From WHUA01 sp963711215 (GTDB lineage: Bacteria; Pseudomonadota; Alphaproteobacteria; UBA8366), in NCBI GenBank assembly GCA_963711215.1, contig CAVQDH010000013.1, positions 620,001 to 684,000 of the forward strand: a stretch of DNA of 64,000 bases, in the 5' to 3' direction. The notes beneath the pieces were generated by a model. That model ran no database searches, was not told the DNA's origin, and was given only the letters and a program-made list of their open reading frames with translations. Below, in pieces: positions 36,572-46,132 of this stretch (within the stretch, counting starts at the first letter, position 1; the number at the start of each line of letters is the position of its first letter). A program made the translations under genes and the position numbers.

Positions 36572-37875
36572 CCGAACTTGATATTGGCATCATCGGTGTC
36601 GTCGGCATTCTCTGCATGGTGTTCCTCGGCGTTCGCGTCTATGCCGCGGCCGCGTTCACCGGCTTCTTCGGCTGCGTCGCGATCCTCGGCTGGGATGCCG
36701 GCGCCGGCATCGTCGGGACCGTCCCGCATTCCGAAGTGAACTATGCGCTGAGCGTGCTGCCGATGTTCATCCTCATCGGCTTCATCGCCTATCACGCGGG
36801 CCTGACGCACGCCTTGTTCGAGGCGGCCAAGGCCTGGCTCGGCTGGGTCCCGGGCGGGTTGGCGGTGGCGACGGTCTTCGCGACCGCCGGCTTTGCGGCG
36901 GTTTCGGGCGCCAGCACGGCCACCGCGGCGGTGTTCAGCCGCGTCGCCATCCCGCACATGCTGGAGAACGGCTACAACCGGCGGCTGGCGGCCGGCGTGG
37001 TCGCTGCGGGCGGAACCCTTGCGGCGCTCATTCCGCCGAGCGCGATCCTGGTCGTCTACGCGCTAATCGTCGAGCAGTCGGTCGGCGCCCTGCTTCTCGC
37101 GGGCTTCGTCCCCGGCATCATCTCGGCGGTCGTCTACGCCACCATGATCGTCGGGCAGTGCCTGGTCAATCCGAGCCTGGGCCGGCCGATCCCGTCGCCG
37201 TCCTGGAAGGTGCGGTTCAAGCTGCTGCCGCCGGTCACCCCGGTTCTGGCGGTGGTCGGGATCATCTTCTACTCGATGTATTCCGGCAAGGCGACGCCGA
37301 CCGAGGCGGGTGCACTGGGCGCGTTCGTCGTCTTCGTGCTGGCGTTGATCCACGGGATGCGCTGGCCCAACATCAAGGACGCGCTGCTCGAGACCGCGAA
37401 GCTGACGGTCATGCTGTTCTCGCTGATCTGGGGCATCCTGATCTTCGTCCGTTTCCTGGGCTTCACCGGCCTGCCACAGGCCTTCGCGGAGCTCTTGACC
37501 TCGCTGCCGCTGCCGCCCGTCGTCGTCATGATCATGATCCTGCTGGGCTACACGGTGCTCGGCATGTTCATGGACGCGATCGGCATGCTGCTGCTGACCC
37601 TGCCGGTCGTCTATCCGGCGGTCATCGCGCTCGGCTACGATCCGATCTGGTTCGGCATCATCGTGGTGAAGATGTGCGAGATCTGCCTGCTGACGCCGCC
37701 GGTCGGGCTGAACTGCTACGTCGTGCACGCGGTCAGACCGGACATACCCTTGGGCGACGTGTTCAAGGGCATCGCGCCGTTCTTCTGTGCGGACGTGGTG
37801 ACGGTGGCCCTGTTCATGGCCTTCCCGAACGTCATCACCTGGCTGCCGCATTATCTCGGCGCGGGGGCCGGCTGA
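36568..37875 (+). CDS. dctM: TRAP transporter large permease DctM
   Basis: 435 residues, intact, about 12 helices. Signatures are AGFAAVSGASTATAAVFSR, GVVAAGGTLAALIPPSAIL, and the C-terminal LTPPVGLNCYVVHAVRPDI. This is the ion-coupled translocation subunit that receives substrate from a DctP protein. ATGA overlap with dctQ shows translational coupling. Two or more of the three upstream binding proteins probably share this one permease pair. Confidence 0.94.
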   Translation: MTELDIGIIGVVGILCMVFLGVRVYAAAAFTGFFGCVAILGWDAGAGIVGTVPHSEVNYALSVLPMFILIGFIAYHAGLTHALFEAAKAWLGWVPGGLAVATVFATAGFAAVSGASTATAAVFSRVAIPHMLENGYNRRLAAGVVAAGGTLAALIPPSAILVVYALIVEQSVGALLLAGFVPGIISAVVYATMIVGQCLVNPSLGRPIPSPSWKVRFKLLPPVTPVLAVVGIIFYSMYSGKATPTEAGALGAFVVFVLALIHGMRWPNIKDALLETAKLTVMLFSLIWGILIFVRFLGFTGLPQAFAELLTSLPLPPVVVMIMILLGYTVLGMFMDAIGMLLLTLPVVYPAVIALGYDPIWFGIIVVKMCEICLLTPPVGLNCYVVHAVRPDIPLGDVFKGIAPFFCADVVTVALFMAFPNVITWLPHYLGAGAG

Positions 37876-37896
37876 CGGGGCACGGCACTCACCGAA

Positions 37897-37935
37897 AAGG
37901 CCTCGGGCCCGCCTTTGTGCGGGCCCGAGCTTTTT
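37897..37935 (+). terminator. Rho-independent terminator after dctM
   Basis: CTCGGGCCCGC-CTTTGT-GCGGGCCCGAG is a perfect 11-pair stem (37902-37912 with 37919-37929) followed by CTTTTT, and preceded by AAAAGG. It can work in both directions, also ending the cheZ transcript from the other strand. Confidence 0.88.
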
Positions 37936-38016
37936 GGAGGAACGGAATGCTCCGTTCCCGGTGCTCCGTTGACGGGTAGCTGCGCCGGATGCTTGTTGGG
38001 TTTTTAGGGGCGGCGC

Positions 38017-38544
38017 TCAGGCGAACAGCTTGTCGATGTCGTCCTGCGAGATTGCGTTGCCCGGAAGCTGCGGTCCGTTCAGCAGCGGATCCTTGTCGGA
38101 CTTTTCCTCCGGAAGCACGGCCGCTTCCTTCGCGACGCTGTCGCGCCCCATGAGATCGACCATCGCCAGGACGCGCTCCTCGACGAACTGCATCGAGCGG
38201 ATGATCTTGGTCACGCGCTGGCCGGTGATGTCCTGGAAGGTGCAGGCCTCCATGGCGTGGGTGGTCTTTTCCATCGCCTGGTCGCACAGCGCGGCGGCTT
38301 CCGGATCGGCGGCCTTCTCGTGAATCTTACCGACCAGATCCGAGATCTCTTCGAGGTTCTGCAGGATCGCATGCGTCGCCATATCCGTATGCTCGATGAT
38401 GGCGTCGAGATGGTCGGACATGTTCTTGAAGTTGGAGTCCGGCTCGCCCTTGTTCAGGCGCGCGATCTCCAGTCGGAATCGCTCGATATACTGGGAGAGA
38501 TTGAAGATCTCGGACTTCAAGCGTTTGTCGGATACGCTCGGCAT
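38017..38544 (-). CDS. cheZ: CheZ-type chemotaxis protein phosphatase
   Basis: 175 residues, predicted long helical hairpin. The catalytic region is ACTFQDITGQRVTKIIRSMQ, which holds the Gln expected of CheZ (QxxTGQ pattern). The C-terminal tail AISQDDIDKLFA after a Pro-rich linker matches the CheY-binding peptide. In the family, the protein removes phosphate from CheY-P in the cytoplasm. Other chemotaxis genes are not in the window, so it is an isolated che gene here. Confidence 0.88.
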   Translation of the reverse strand: MPSVSDKRLKSEIFNLSQYIERFRLEIARLNKGEPDSNFKNMSDHLDAIIEHTDMATHAILQNLEEISDLVGKIHEKAADPEAAALCDQAMEKTTHAMEACTFQDITGQRVTKIIRSMQFVEERVLAMVDLMGRDSVAKEAAVLPEEKSDKDPLLNGPQLPGNAISQDDIDKLFA

Positions 38545-38738
38545 GGTCGTACTTCGTCCCCGATTTGCGTCCTAGTGAGGATCAACGTTCTGATTTCTAT
38601 GCCTTCTATGCCCGCCATCGGTTAATTTGGCGTTAAATCGCAGGATTCTGGGCAAAGCTTCCTATGGCTGGCGGCAACTTTGTCGCAGCCCGGAATTCCT
38701 GCTAGAACGCGCTTGCGCAAGGGAGGGAGCCGGACGAA

Positions 38739-39128
38739 ATGGCAGGAAACTCGCAAAAGCTATTGATCCAGCACGAGAAAGATATGGCGGCCTATATCCC
38801 GCCCGGGCACGAGGGGACGGTCAATATCCGCCTCGTCGACAAGGATTTCTGCGGCGCCTTCGAAATGAATCTCGGGACCGTGCAGCCGGGCGGCGAGGCG
38901 TCGCCGCACCACCATGATACCGAGCATCAGGTCGTCTACGTCATCGACGGGCTGGCCGAGGTGGTGCTGGGCGACGCGCCGGCGGTTGAATGCGGGCCCG
39001 GCGCGGTCATCCGCATTCCGCCCAAGCTGGAGCACGCGGTTTACGCCAAGGGCGACCGGCCGCTCAAGGTCATCGTCCTCTATAGCCCGCCGCTGGGGCC
39101 GAGGCTGGAGCTGCCGGCCGAATCGTGA
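38739..39128 (+). CDS. Single-domain cupin
   Basis: About 129 residues with no signal peptide. The metal-binding motif is PGGEASPHHHDTEHQVVYVIDGLAEVVLG; motif 2 is IRIPPKLEHAVYAKG. The set of His/Glu residues supports a metal-dependent cupin, such as an isomerase or dioxygenase or a ligand-binding protein. It has GGGAGGGAGCC upstream of its ATG and reads toward the CoA-transferase gene at 39235, about 105 bp away, so they may be cotranscribed. Confidence 0.85.
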   Translation: MAGNSQKLLIQHEKDMAAYIPPGHEGTVNIRLVDKDFCGAFEMNLGTVQPGGEASPHHHDTEHQVVYVIDGLAEVVLGDAPAVECGPGAVIRIPPKLEHAVYAKGDRPLKVIVLYSPPLGPRLELPAES

Positions 39129-39234
39129 TCCGCGGCGCCCGCGCGCCGCGGCATTGGCCGGCCTGCGCGCATACGATAAAGTCGCGTGGCCGCCGCGCGC
39201 CCGCGCGTTTTCGACCAGACAGGAGCCGTTTTGC

Positions 39235-40464
39235 ATGACCGACACGAAGAGCCCGACCGGCGCGCGCCAGCCTTCCACAGACGGCGCCCTTGCCGGCCTC
39301 AAGGTCGTTGACCTGACCCGCGTGCTGGGCGGGCCCTATTGCACGCAGATCCTGGCCGATCACGGCGCGGACGTGATCAAGGTCGAGCCGCCGCAGGGCG
39401 ATGAGGTGCGCGACTGGGGGCCGCCCTTCCATGAGGGCGATGCGTCCTATTTCATCGGCGTCAACCGCAACAAGCGGTCGATCGGCGTCGATCTCACGGT
39501 GCCGAAGGGGCGGGAGCTGCTGTTCCGCCTGCTGGAAGACGCCGACATCCTGATCGAGAACCTGAAGACCGGCACGATGGAGCGCTGGGGCCTCGGCTAC
39601 GAGGAGGTGCTGAAGGACCGTTTCCCGCGGCTGATCCACTGCCGCATCAGCGGCTACGGCGCGGACGGCCCGCTCGGCGGCTTTCCCGGCTATGACGCGA
39701 TCATCCAGGCGATGGCCGGCTGGTTCAGCGTCAACGGCACGCCGGCGGCGGGGCCGACGCGGGTCGGCATCGCCATGGTCGACATGGGCACCGGGCTCTA
39801 CAGCGCCATCGCGCTGCTGATGGCGCTGCAGGAGCGGGCGCGCTCGGGCCACGGCCAGTATATCGACATGACGCTTTACGACTGCGCGGTGTCGCTGATG
39901 CACCCGCATGTGCCGAACTACTATCTCTCGGGCAAGACGCCCGGGCTGACCGGCAATGCGCATACCAACGTGGTGCCCTACGACCGCTTCCACACCAAGA
40001 CCGTCGACATCTTCATCGGCGCCGGAAACCAGCGCGCCTTCCAGCGGCTGTGCGCCGTGCTCGGCGCGCCGGGGCTGGCCGAGGATCCGCGCTTCAAGGA
40101 CAACGGCAGCCGCTGCGCCCACCGCGAGGAGATGACGGCCGCGCTGACCGAGCTGCTGGCGGACATGGACGGCGAAGAAGTCTGCCAGAAGCTGCTCGAA
40201 AGCGGCGTGCCGGCAGGGCCGGTGCTCGACACCGCCCAGGTCATGAACAGCGCCCAGACCAAACATCGCAAGATGGCGGCCGAGCTCGACTGGTACCGGG
40301 GCACCGGCATTCCGATCAAGTTCTCCCGGACACCGGGATCGGTGCGCACGCCGCCGCCGAAATTCGGCGTGCACGGCCACGAGGTCCTGGCCGAGCACGG
40401 CTTCAGCGAAGACGAGATCCGCCGCCTGTCCGAGGAGGGCGTGCTGGTCGAGAAGCGGCGCTGA
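39235..40464 (+). CDS. Family III CoA-transferase (CaiB/BaiF/Frc)
   Basis: About 409 residues, intact. Signatures are LAGLKVVDLTRVLGGPYCTQ, ADVIKVEPPQGDEVRDWGPP, NRNKRSIGVDLTVPKGRELL and ENLKTGTMERWGLGYEEV. The likely nucleophile is the Asp in PGYDAIIQAMAGWFSVNG. It is the third family III CoA-transferase in the window and is not a close copy of either of the other two. ATG 39235 follows CAGGAGCC. Its 3' flank at about 40,520 marks the left edge of the AT-richer island. Confidence 0.92.
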   Translation: MTDTKSPTGARQPSTDGALAGLKVVDLTRVLGGPYCTQILADHGADVIKVEPPQGDEVRDWGPPFHEGDASYFIGVNRNKRSIGVDLTVPKGRELLFRLLEDADILIENLKTGTMERWGLGYEEVLKDRFPRLIHCRISGYGADGPLGGFPGYDAIIQAMAGWFSVNGTPAAGPTRVGIAMVDMGTGLYSAIALLMALQERARSGHGQYIDMTLYDCAVSLMHPHVPNYYLSGKTPGLTGNAHTNVVPYDRFHTKTVDIFIGAGNQRAFQRLCAVLGAPGLAEDPRFKDNGSRCAHREEMTAALTELLADMDGEEVCQKLLESGVPAGPVLDTAQVMNSAQTKHRKMAAELDWYRGTGIPIKFSRTPGSVRTPPPKFGVHGHEVLAEHGFSEDEIRRLSEEGVLVEKRR

Positions 40465-40826
40465 TGGACCGGCCGCCGCCCGCGCGCCGCCAGGGCCCGC
40501 CGCCCCAGCCGGAGGGCTAGTAGATTGAGGTTTCGGCCGGGAGTGCTTGTATTAACGTGAGGGGAGAGCTCCACGCAGCAACGTCGCCAGCACGCAGCTC
40601 TTTTTCTACAGTTCGACACTTTCCCCTTGAGAAATGCAATAATCCGATTTGTGGTCAGCTCGCTTCCCGTTCGGTGCAGCCTATCAATGAGCTTGCATTA
40701 TCCGAAATTGTAGAACAAAATAAGAACATAGGCAGGCTTGCTCGGTCAAATGAGTTTTAGGCAATTGCACGTGGATGGCAATGTGCATCATAATGCTGAA
40801 CATTGCAGCAAAATGCGGAGCTTGCC
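40465..40826. other. Left flank of the DNA-modification island
   Basis: 362 bp with a marked drop in GC from about 40,520 onward. A GTG frame at 40557-40760 encodes 67 residues with no recognisable motif and is not called. No attachment site, tRNA gene or transposase was seen. The stretch probably holds the promoter for the RHH protein. Confidence 0.5.
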
Positions 40827-41018
40827 ATGCCTGCAAGAACTGACGAAGGCGGCACGCGGGTGACCGCCACCCTTACGAAAGAGCATGACCATATGCTTCG
40901 TGCCCTTGCAAAAAAACACAATGTCAGCGTCGCTTGGCTCATTCGCTACGCAGTAAGCCAACTCGTCGAGCAGGCCAGCTCCGTGCAGCTTTCGCTTGAT
41001 CTTACCCGCAGGCAATGA
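40827..41018 (+). CDS. Small ribbon-helix-helix-like protein
   Basis: About 63 residues. The pattern RVTATLTKEHDHMLRALAKKHNVSVAWLIRYAVSQLVEQ resembles a CopG/Arc-type ribbon-helix-helix DNA-binding fold (one strand and two helices). It stands 15 bp before the methyltransferase gene on the same strand, so it may control the cytosine methyltransferase, like a controller protein in restriction-modification systems, though C proteins are usually helix-turn-helix. GGAG precedes ATG 40827. Codon use is AT-richer than in the surrounding genes. Confidence 0.65.
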   Translation: MPARTDEGGTRVTATLTKEHDHMLRALAKKHNVSVAWLIRYAVSQLVEQASSVQLSLDLTRRQ

Positions 41019-41033
41019 GGGGGTAGTTTATCG

Positions 41034-42411
41034 ATGTTCGAAGGTGATTTGGTCGAGCGAATGCACGAGTCGGTCAGAGCGGGGCGCGCGGCAGAGCCAC
41101 TTGGTTCTTGGAACACAACTCGCTTTACCTGCCTAGATCTTTTTTGTGGCGCTGGTGGCCTATCAGAAGGGTTTCGCCAAGCAGGGTTCGACACGATCGC
41201 GGCAAACGATTTCGACGTATGGGCAGGGCGTACTTACGAACTTAATCACGGCCGGTATGGAACGAAATTTGTGCTTGGCGATATCGCCGAACCAGCAGTA
41301 AAGGAGGAACTGCTAAGCCACGTGCAAGGCATCGCAATTGATGTCGTCGTCGGCGGCCCACCCTGCCAAGCCTTCTCTCAAGTCCGAAATCACGAGCGGA
41401 TCATCGACGACCCCCGCAATAGTCTCTATCGCCATTTTGTGCAGGTGCTTGGCATTGTGCGGCCGCGCATGTTCGTGATGGAGAATGTTCCAGGATTAGA
41501 AAATCTTGCTGGTGGTGCAATCAGACGGCAGATCATAGAGGACCTCACACTGGAAGGCGAATATAGGGTTGAAAGCCGTGTCATCGACACAGCAGCGTTT
41601 GGAGTGCCGCAAAATCGGTTGCGCGTCGTCTTTGTCGGTGTTCGGTCAAATCTTCGGTGCGAGCCGTCATTTCCTTCCTCCGCTGTACCGGAGTTGCCAC
41701 GGCTCGACCGGATACAAGGCAAACAAGGCTTCCAATACCGGCATGCAACTCGGGAATTTGGCGAAACGGCGCTTGAATGGTTGTTAGACCCAAAGCGGAC
41801 CGAGCTAGTCACAGTAGAGCAAGCGATCGGTGATCTTGTTCATCTGCGCCCGAGTTCGAAGCTTGTTCGCCGCCCATCTGATAAGTTCCGTCCCCTATGA
41901 GGGCGCCCCATCAAGCGCATACCAAATGGCTCGGCGTATGGGGTCATCTACTTTATTTAATGCCGATGTGCCTTCAATTCGAGAGGATACGGTTGTCCGC
42001 CTGAATGCAATTCCGCAAGGTGGCAATTTCCGGGATTTGCCGGAAGAACTTTCTGCACGCTATTTAAACGGCAAAAAATGGGGTCCGGAGTTAGGCCGTG
42101 ATAACTTGAGCCGCAAGTACTTCTTTGCCTACCGAAAACTCCATCCGGATCATTTCAGCTGGACGTTAAACACAAAAGCGGATTGCGTTTATCATTATGG
42201 AACGCCGCGCGCTCTCACAGTGCGAGAGTTTGCTCGCTTGCATTCATTCGATGATGGTTATCTCTTTCTTCATGGCGACAGACATAGCCGCTATCGTCAG
42301 GTCGGGAATGCCGTACCCCCATTATTTGCCCGAGCCATTGCGATCGCTGTGATCTCAGTGCTAAGGGCGCATGACCAAATGGCGCAGCAAAGTTCCTTCG
42401 CTGCTGCGTAG
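41034..42411 (+). CDS. DNA (cytosine-5) methyltransferase (frameshifted once)
   Basis: About 458 residues with the ordered C5-methyltransferase motifs: I in CLDLFCGAGGLSEGF, IV with the catalytic Cys in VGGPPCQAFSQV, VI in MENVPGLENL, VIII in GVPQNRLRVVFVG, then a variable target-recognition region and motifs IX and X (RALTVREFARL and YRQVGNAVPPLFA). The frame breaks at a CCCC run near 41892; repaired text reads DKFRPYEGAPSSAYQ. It methylates cytosine in an unknown target. Base composition is clearly lower in GC than the genome, pointing to transfer. It is followed by a convergent unknown gene and by vsr, a common arrangement for 5mC systems. Confidence 0.93.
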
Positions 42412-42416
42412 GGTCA

Positions 42417-42927
42417 TTAGACGCCGAACTGGCCGTTCATTTCGACAAGGAAGTCGGAAAGTGACCTGAGTGAAAAAATCTCTGCTTAAGCCCGCAATTC
42501 TTCGCGCTATTTCAAGTGCGTGTTGTTCCGGAAATCCTTCTCGCCGCATTATCGCTTCGATGGCTAAAACTAGCTCGGATTCCATTTCTTCATTGATTGG
42601 ATCGATAGATGAAGTCTTTCGCCGCTTCATCTCATCCACGCAGCCCTTGAAGAGATAGTCGATTTTCGATGGGAGGTCTTTGCGGGCAATCTTCCAGTGC
42701 GCGCAAAGGAGATCGGTGAACCGGACGGCCCGGCCGTGGAAGCTTCCGCCCGGTTGCATGTGATTGGAGTTGTAAATGTGGGCAAGGCCGGCCCCAAGAT
42801 TTATCCATAGCAGGCAGCGATAGACATGCTCCCAGGCATTTTCCTCATTCACATCGTCGGCGGTTGCGAAATATTCATGGAGCACGCGCATGCGCGTCGG
42901 CCGGCCAAATGGTGTTTCCTGTGCCAA
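42417..42927 (-). CDS. Unknown protein between cytosine methyltransferase and vsr, possible restriction component
   Basis: About 170 residues, no family recognised. Text includes YFATADDVNEENAWEHVYRC, LLWINLGAGLAHIYNSNH and ALEIARRIAGLSRDF. As written the frame runs on to 42361 inside the methyltransferase gene, but deleting one T from the TTTTTT run near 42466 gives SLRSLSDFLVEMNGQFGV and a stop at 42417, five bases past the methyltransferase stop, which is a tidy convergent end. The position between a 5mC methyltransferase and vsr suggests a restriction endonuclease or other defence partner, yet no PD-(D/E)XK or HNH motif is obvious. The gene is AT-richer than the chromosome. Confidence 0.55.
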
Positions 42928-43032
42928 TTTTATTTACACTCCGGCACCTAGAAGTATTGGCGAGAAGGACGTACCGTGGCTGCTGGCAGAGATTGCTAAC
43001 TGCTGTGGCATGGCAATTCCATTCGAGGGACA

Positions 43033-43461
43033 ATGGACAAACTGACCCCTGACGCCCGCAGTTGGAACATGGGTCGTATTCGAAGCAAAGGCACTTCGCC
43101 CGAGCTAGCGGTGCGGCGCTTTCTGCACCACCAAGGATTGCGGTTCCGCTTACACTGCCGCGACCTTCCAGGCAAGCCCGATATTGTTTTTCCAGGGCGG
43201 CGCGCTTGCATTTTTGTTCATGGTTGCTTTTGGCACGGTTGCCCGCACTGCGTTGACGGCACGCGGAAAGTGAAAAGTAATGTGTCATATTGGTCCGAGA
43301 AGATCTTAGGTAACCGCGTGCGGGATCAGCGTCACCAAGCTGCGCTAGAGGAGTTGGGCTGGAAAGTTTATGTGATTTGGGAATGCGAAGTTTGGACAAC
43401 GGACCAATTGGTGCGTCTCGCAAAAAAAATTAAGGTACTGCCTGCGAGGCCGTGTCATTGA
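43033..43461 (+). CDS. vsr: Very short patch repair endonuclease Vsr
   Basis: 142 residues, close to the usual length. Vsr nicks next to T:G mismatches left by 5-methylcytosine deamination. The family pattern is complete: RSWNMGRIRSKGTSPELAVR at the N-terminus, the catalytic Asp in LPGKPDIVFPGRRACIFVHG, and the zinc-binding CFWHGCPHC. The C-terminal WKVYVIWECEVW is also typical. It serves the nearby cytosine methyltransferase, limiting C-to-T mutation at its sites. Same strand as the methyltransferase but separated by the convergent unknown gene. Confidence 0.95.
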   Translation: MDKLTPDARSWNMGRIRSKGTSPELAVRRFLHHQGLRFRLHCRDLPGKPDIVFPGRRACIFVHGCFWHGCPHCVDGTRKVKSNVSYWSEKILGNRVRDQRHQAALEELGWKVYVIWECEVWTTDQLVRLAKKIKVLPARPCH

Positions 43462-43494
43462 GAAATTAAAGGCGTGTAATGGCGCGGAGGTAAA

Positions 43495-45283
43495 ATGAGC
43501 CGTATCGTTGACAAGTCAACCGAGGCTGGGACTGCGCGTCGCGCCCCCCGCCGGCCGGGTCTGCAGCCGGAGACGCGGGGCGCGAATTTCTACGCGATCG
43601 ACCGGTCGCTGCGGGACCTGCTGTCGCTCTATCTGCCGGAAGACGAGCGGCGGCACCTGACGCCCCATTTCGAGCGCCTCGGCGGGCTGGTCGGCAACAG
43701 GCTGGACGATCTGGCCGCGGCGGCGGACCGCAACCCGCCGGTGCTGCATCCCCGCGACCGCCAGGGCCGCGACGCCGGGCATATCGAGAAGCATCCCGCC
43801 TATCGCGAGCTGGAGCGCATCGCCTTTGCCGAGTTCGAGATGGCGGCGATGTCGCACCGGCCGGCGCTCGGCTGGCCGAAGCCGATCCATCCGGTCGCCA
43901 AATACACCTTCCAGTATCTCTTCTCGCAGTCCGAGTTCGGCCTGATGTGCCCGCTCAGCATGACGGACTTGCTGACCCGGACGCTCCGGCGCTACGGCGA
44001 GCCGGCGCTGGTCGACCGTTACCTGCCGGCGCTGATCGCGGGCGAGGCGGATGCCTTCGCGCAGGGCGCCATGTTCATGACCGAGCAGGAAGCCGGCTCG
44101 GATGTCGGCGCCACCGCGACGGTCGCGGTGCCGGACGGCGATGCCTGGCGGCTCTACGGCGACAAGTGGTTCTGCTCGAACGCGGACGCCGACCTGGCGC
44201 TGGTCCTGGCCCGGCCGGAAGGCGGCAGCGGCGGGACCCGCGGGCTCGGGCTCTTCCTGATGCCGCGCCGCCTGCCGGACGACACGCCGAACGCCTATCG
44301 CGTGATCCGGCTGAAGGACAAGCTCGGCACCCGGTCGATGGCGTCGGGCGAGATCGCGCTCGACGGCGCGCAGGCCTGGCTGGTCGGCGAGCTGGAGCGC
44401 GGCTTCGTGCAGATGGCCGAGATGATCAACCAGTCGCGGCTGTCCAACGCGGTGCGCGCGACCGGCATGATGCGCCGCGCGCTGCACGAGGCGCTGTGCG
44501 TGGCGCGCGGGCGGAAGGCCTTCGGCCGCGCGCTTGCCGACCTGCCGCTGATGCAGCGCCAGCTGCTCAAGATCATGCTGCCGGCGGAGGCGGCGCTGTC
44601 GATGTGCCTGTTCACCGCAGCCGCGCTGCGCCGCGCCGACGAGGGCGAAGAGGCGGGCAAGGGGCTGCGCCGCATCCTGACGCCGCTGGTCAAGTTCCGC
44701 TGCTGCCGCGACGCGCGCAAGGTCGCCGGCGACGCGATGGAGGTGCGCGGCGGCTGCGGCTACATCGAGGAGTGGATCGAGCCCCGGCTGCTGCGGGATT
44801 CCCATCTCGGCTCGATCTGGGAAGGCACCAGCAACATCATCGCGCTCGACGTGCTGCGCGCGGCCCGGCGCGAGCAGGCGCACGAAGCGCTCCGGCGCGA
44901 GCTGGCGCAACGCCTCGCCGGCGCGCCGGGGCTGCCGGCCAAGCCTGACGGCCGGGCTCGGCGACGCGCTCGACCGCGCTGTCGCCCTGGTCGACCAGGC
45001 GGCGAAGGCGGGCGAGGCCGGCGAGCGCCAGGCCCGGCAGGCCGCCTCGGCGCTCTACCACGCGACGGCGGCGGTGCTGATGGCGGAGGAGGGCGCCGCG
45101 CTGGCGTCTTCGCCGGAAAGCGGCGACGCCCGGCGCGTGTTGCTCGCCAAGCTGCTGCTCGAGCACAAGCTCGCCCTGCGCGATCCGCTGGCGTTTGACG
45201 CGGGCGATGGTGAAGCGTCGGTTGCGGCGTTGCTGCTCGGCGAGGATCGCGTCCCGTTGGAGCGCGTCACTGGCGCGCGATAG
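43495..45283 (+). CDS. Acyl-CoA dehydrogenase, AidB-like (frameshifted once)
   Basis: FAD flavoprotein of about 595 residues, in the branch that includes isovaleryl-CoA dehydrogenase and AidB. Motifs are MTEQEAGSDVGATATVA, GDKWFCSNADADLALVLARP, RGGCGYIEEWIEPRLLRD and GSIWEGTSNIIALDVLRA. The frame breaks near 44942 (an extra A); the repaired text reads PASLTAGLGDALDRAVALVDQA and ends LERVTGAR. The first dozen or so codons (MSRIVDKSTEAGTA) have island-like composition and the GC-rich family sequence begins at about 43530, so the original N-terminus was probably replaced when the island inserted. Confidence 0.87.
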
Positions 45284-45549
45284 CGCGCGTCGTTTCCACA
45301 ACCGTGCCTTATTTCATTTTTTGCGGCGCGAACGCCGGCGCAAAAGCGCGTGCGTTTCACGCTTCTGCGCGACATTTAGGAATTGCAGCATAACTGCGGA
45401 AAGAATACTTGTGTTGAACAAATAATAATCGAAATGTCAGTGACGATTATCACTGATTCTCAAATATAGACACTGTCCTGCCACGAATTTGCCTCGTAGT
45501 CGCGAGAGGATTAACTCGTTCGTACAAAATAAATAGAGCGAGGTAATCT

Positions 45550-46132
45550 ATGTGGAGGGTCATTGTTGGCTCGCTCACGGCTGTCTTTATTACGATAGGA
45601 CAGGCGTGGGCAGCGCCCACCGACGTGAGTACGGTAGGCGTGTTGAATTGCGGCGGCAGTTGTCAGGCGGGAACGACCCTGACCGCGGCGCGCCTCGTCC
45701 CTGGAGACACGACGAATACCGACGGTGCGAGTTTCCAGGATCACTACTCGTTTGTCCTCACCGGCCCCGTCAATCTGTCGGGCAAGGGCTTCGCCCTGAA
45801 TTTCGACCCGACCTTCAACATCGCGGGCCTGTCTTTCGCGCTGTTCGATCCCAGCTTGACACAGCTCGGATCGACGATCGCGGTGCCGGACGGCAGCGGC
45901 GTGCAATTCACGTCGTTCTCGTTCTCGAACCTGGTCTCGGGCGCTTACACCCTTCTGGTCAGCGGTCTCATTCCGCAGGCCTACGGGGGCGGACAGTACT
46001 CTGCTCTCGGGTGATTTCACCCAGGCGGCTGTCTCGAGCGTGCCGGTGCCGGCTGCCATGTGGCTTTTCGTCTCTGCGCTGATCGGGATGTTCTCGCTCA
46101 CGCAGATGCGGAAACGGTCGCCACACGCCTGA
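45550..46132 (+). CDS. Secreted protein with PEP-CTERM-like sorting signal (frameshifted)
   Basis: About 193 residues. Signal peptide MWRVIVGSLTAVFITIGQAWA. The body is beta-rich (SFQDHYSFVLTGPVNLSGKG, LSFALFDPSLTQLGSTIAV). Near 46000 the frame breaks; the next frame reads LSGDFTQAAVSSVPVPAAMWL then FVSALIGMFSLTQMRKRSP. That ending is the tripartite exosortase signal: a VPxPAAxWL-type motif, a hydrophobic helix and a basic tail. The protein is probably processed by an exosortase and exported, perhaps to extracellular polysaccharide. No exosortase gene is in the window. Confidence 0.72.

Noticed and set aside
40557..40760. 67-codon GTG frame in the island flank
   Set aside because: No motif, no ribosome binding site and no sign of coding bias; not called.
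42361..42416. Extended end of the unknown island protein overlapping the methyltransferase
   Set aside because: A one-base correction in a T run gives a natural stop at 42417 without overlap, and the extension reads as antisense of the methyltransferase.
45990..46020. TGA at the end of the PEP-CTERM-like frame as a second selenocysteine codon
   Set aside because: The conserved continuation lies in a different frame, there is no Cys-type active site, and no hairpin follows; a simple frameshift explains it.
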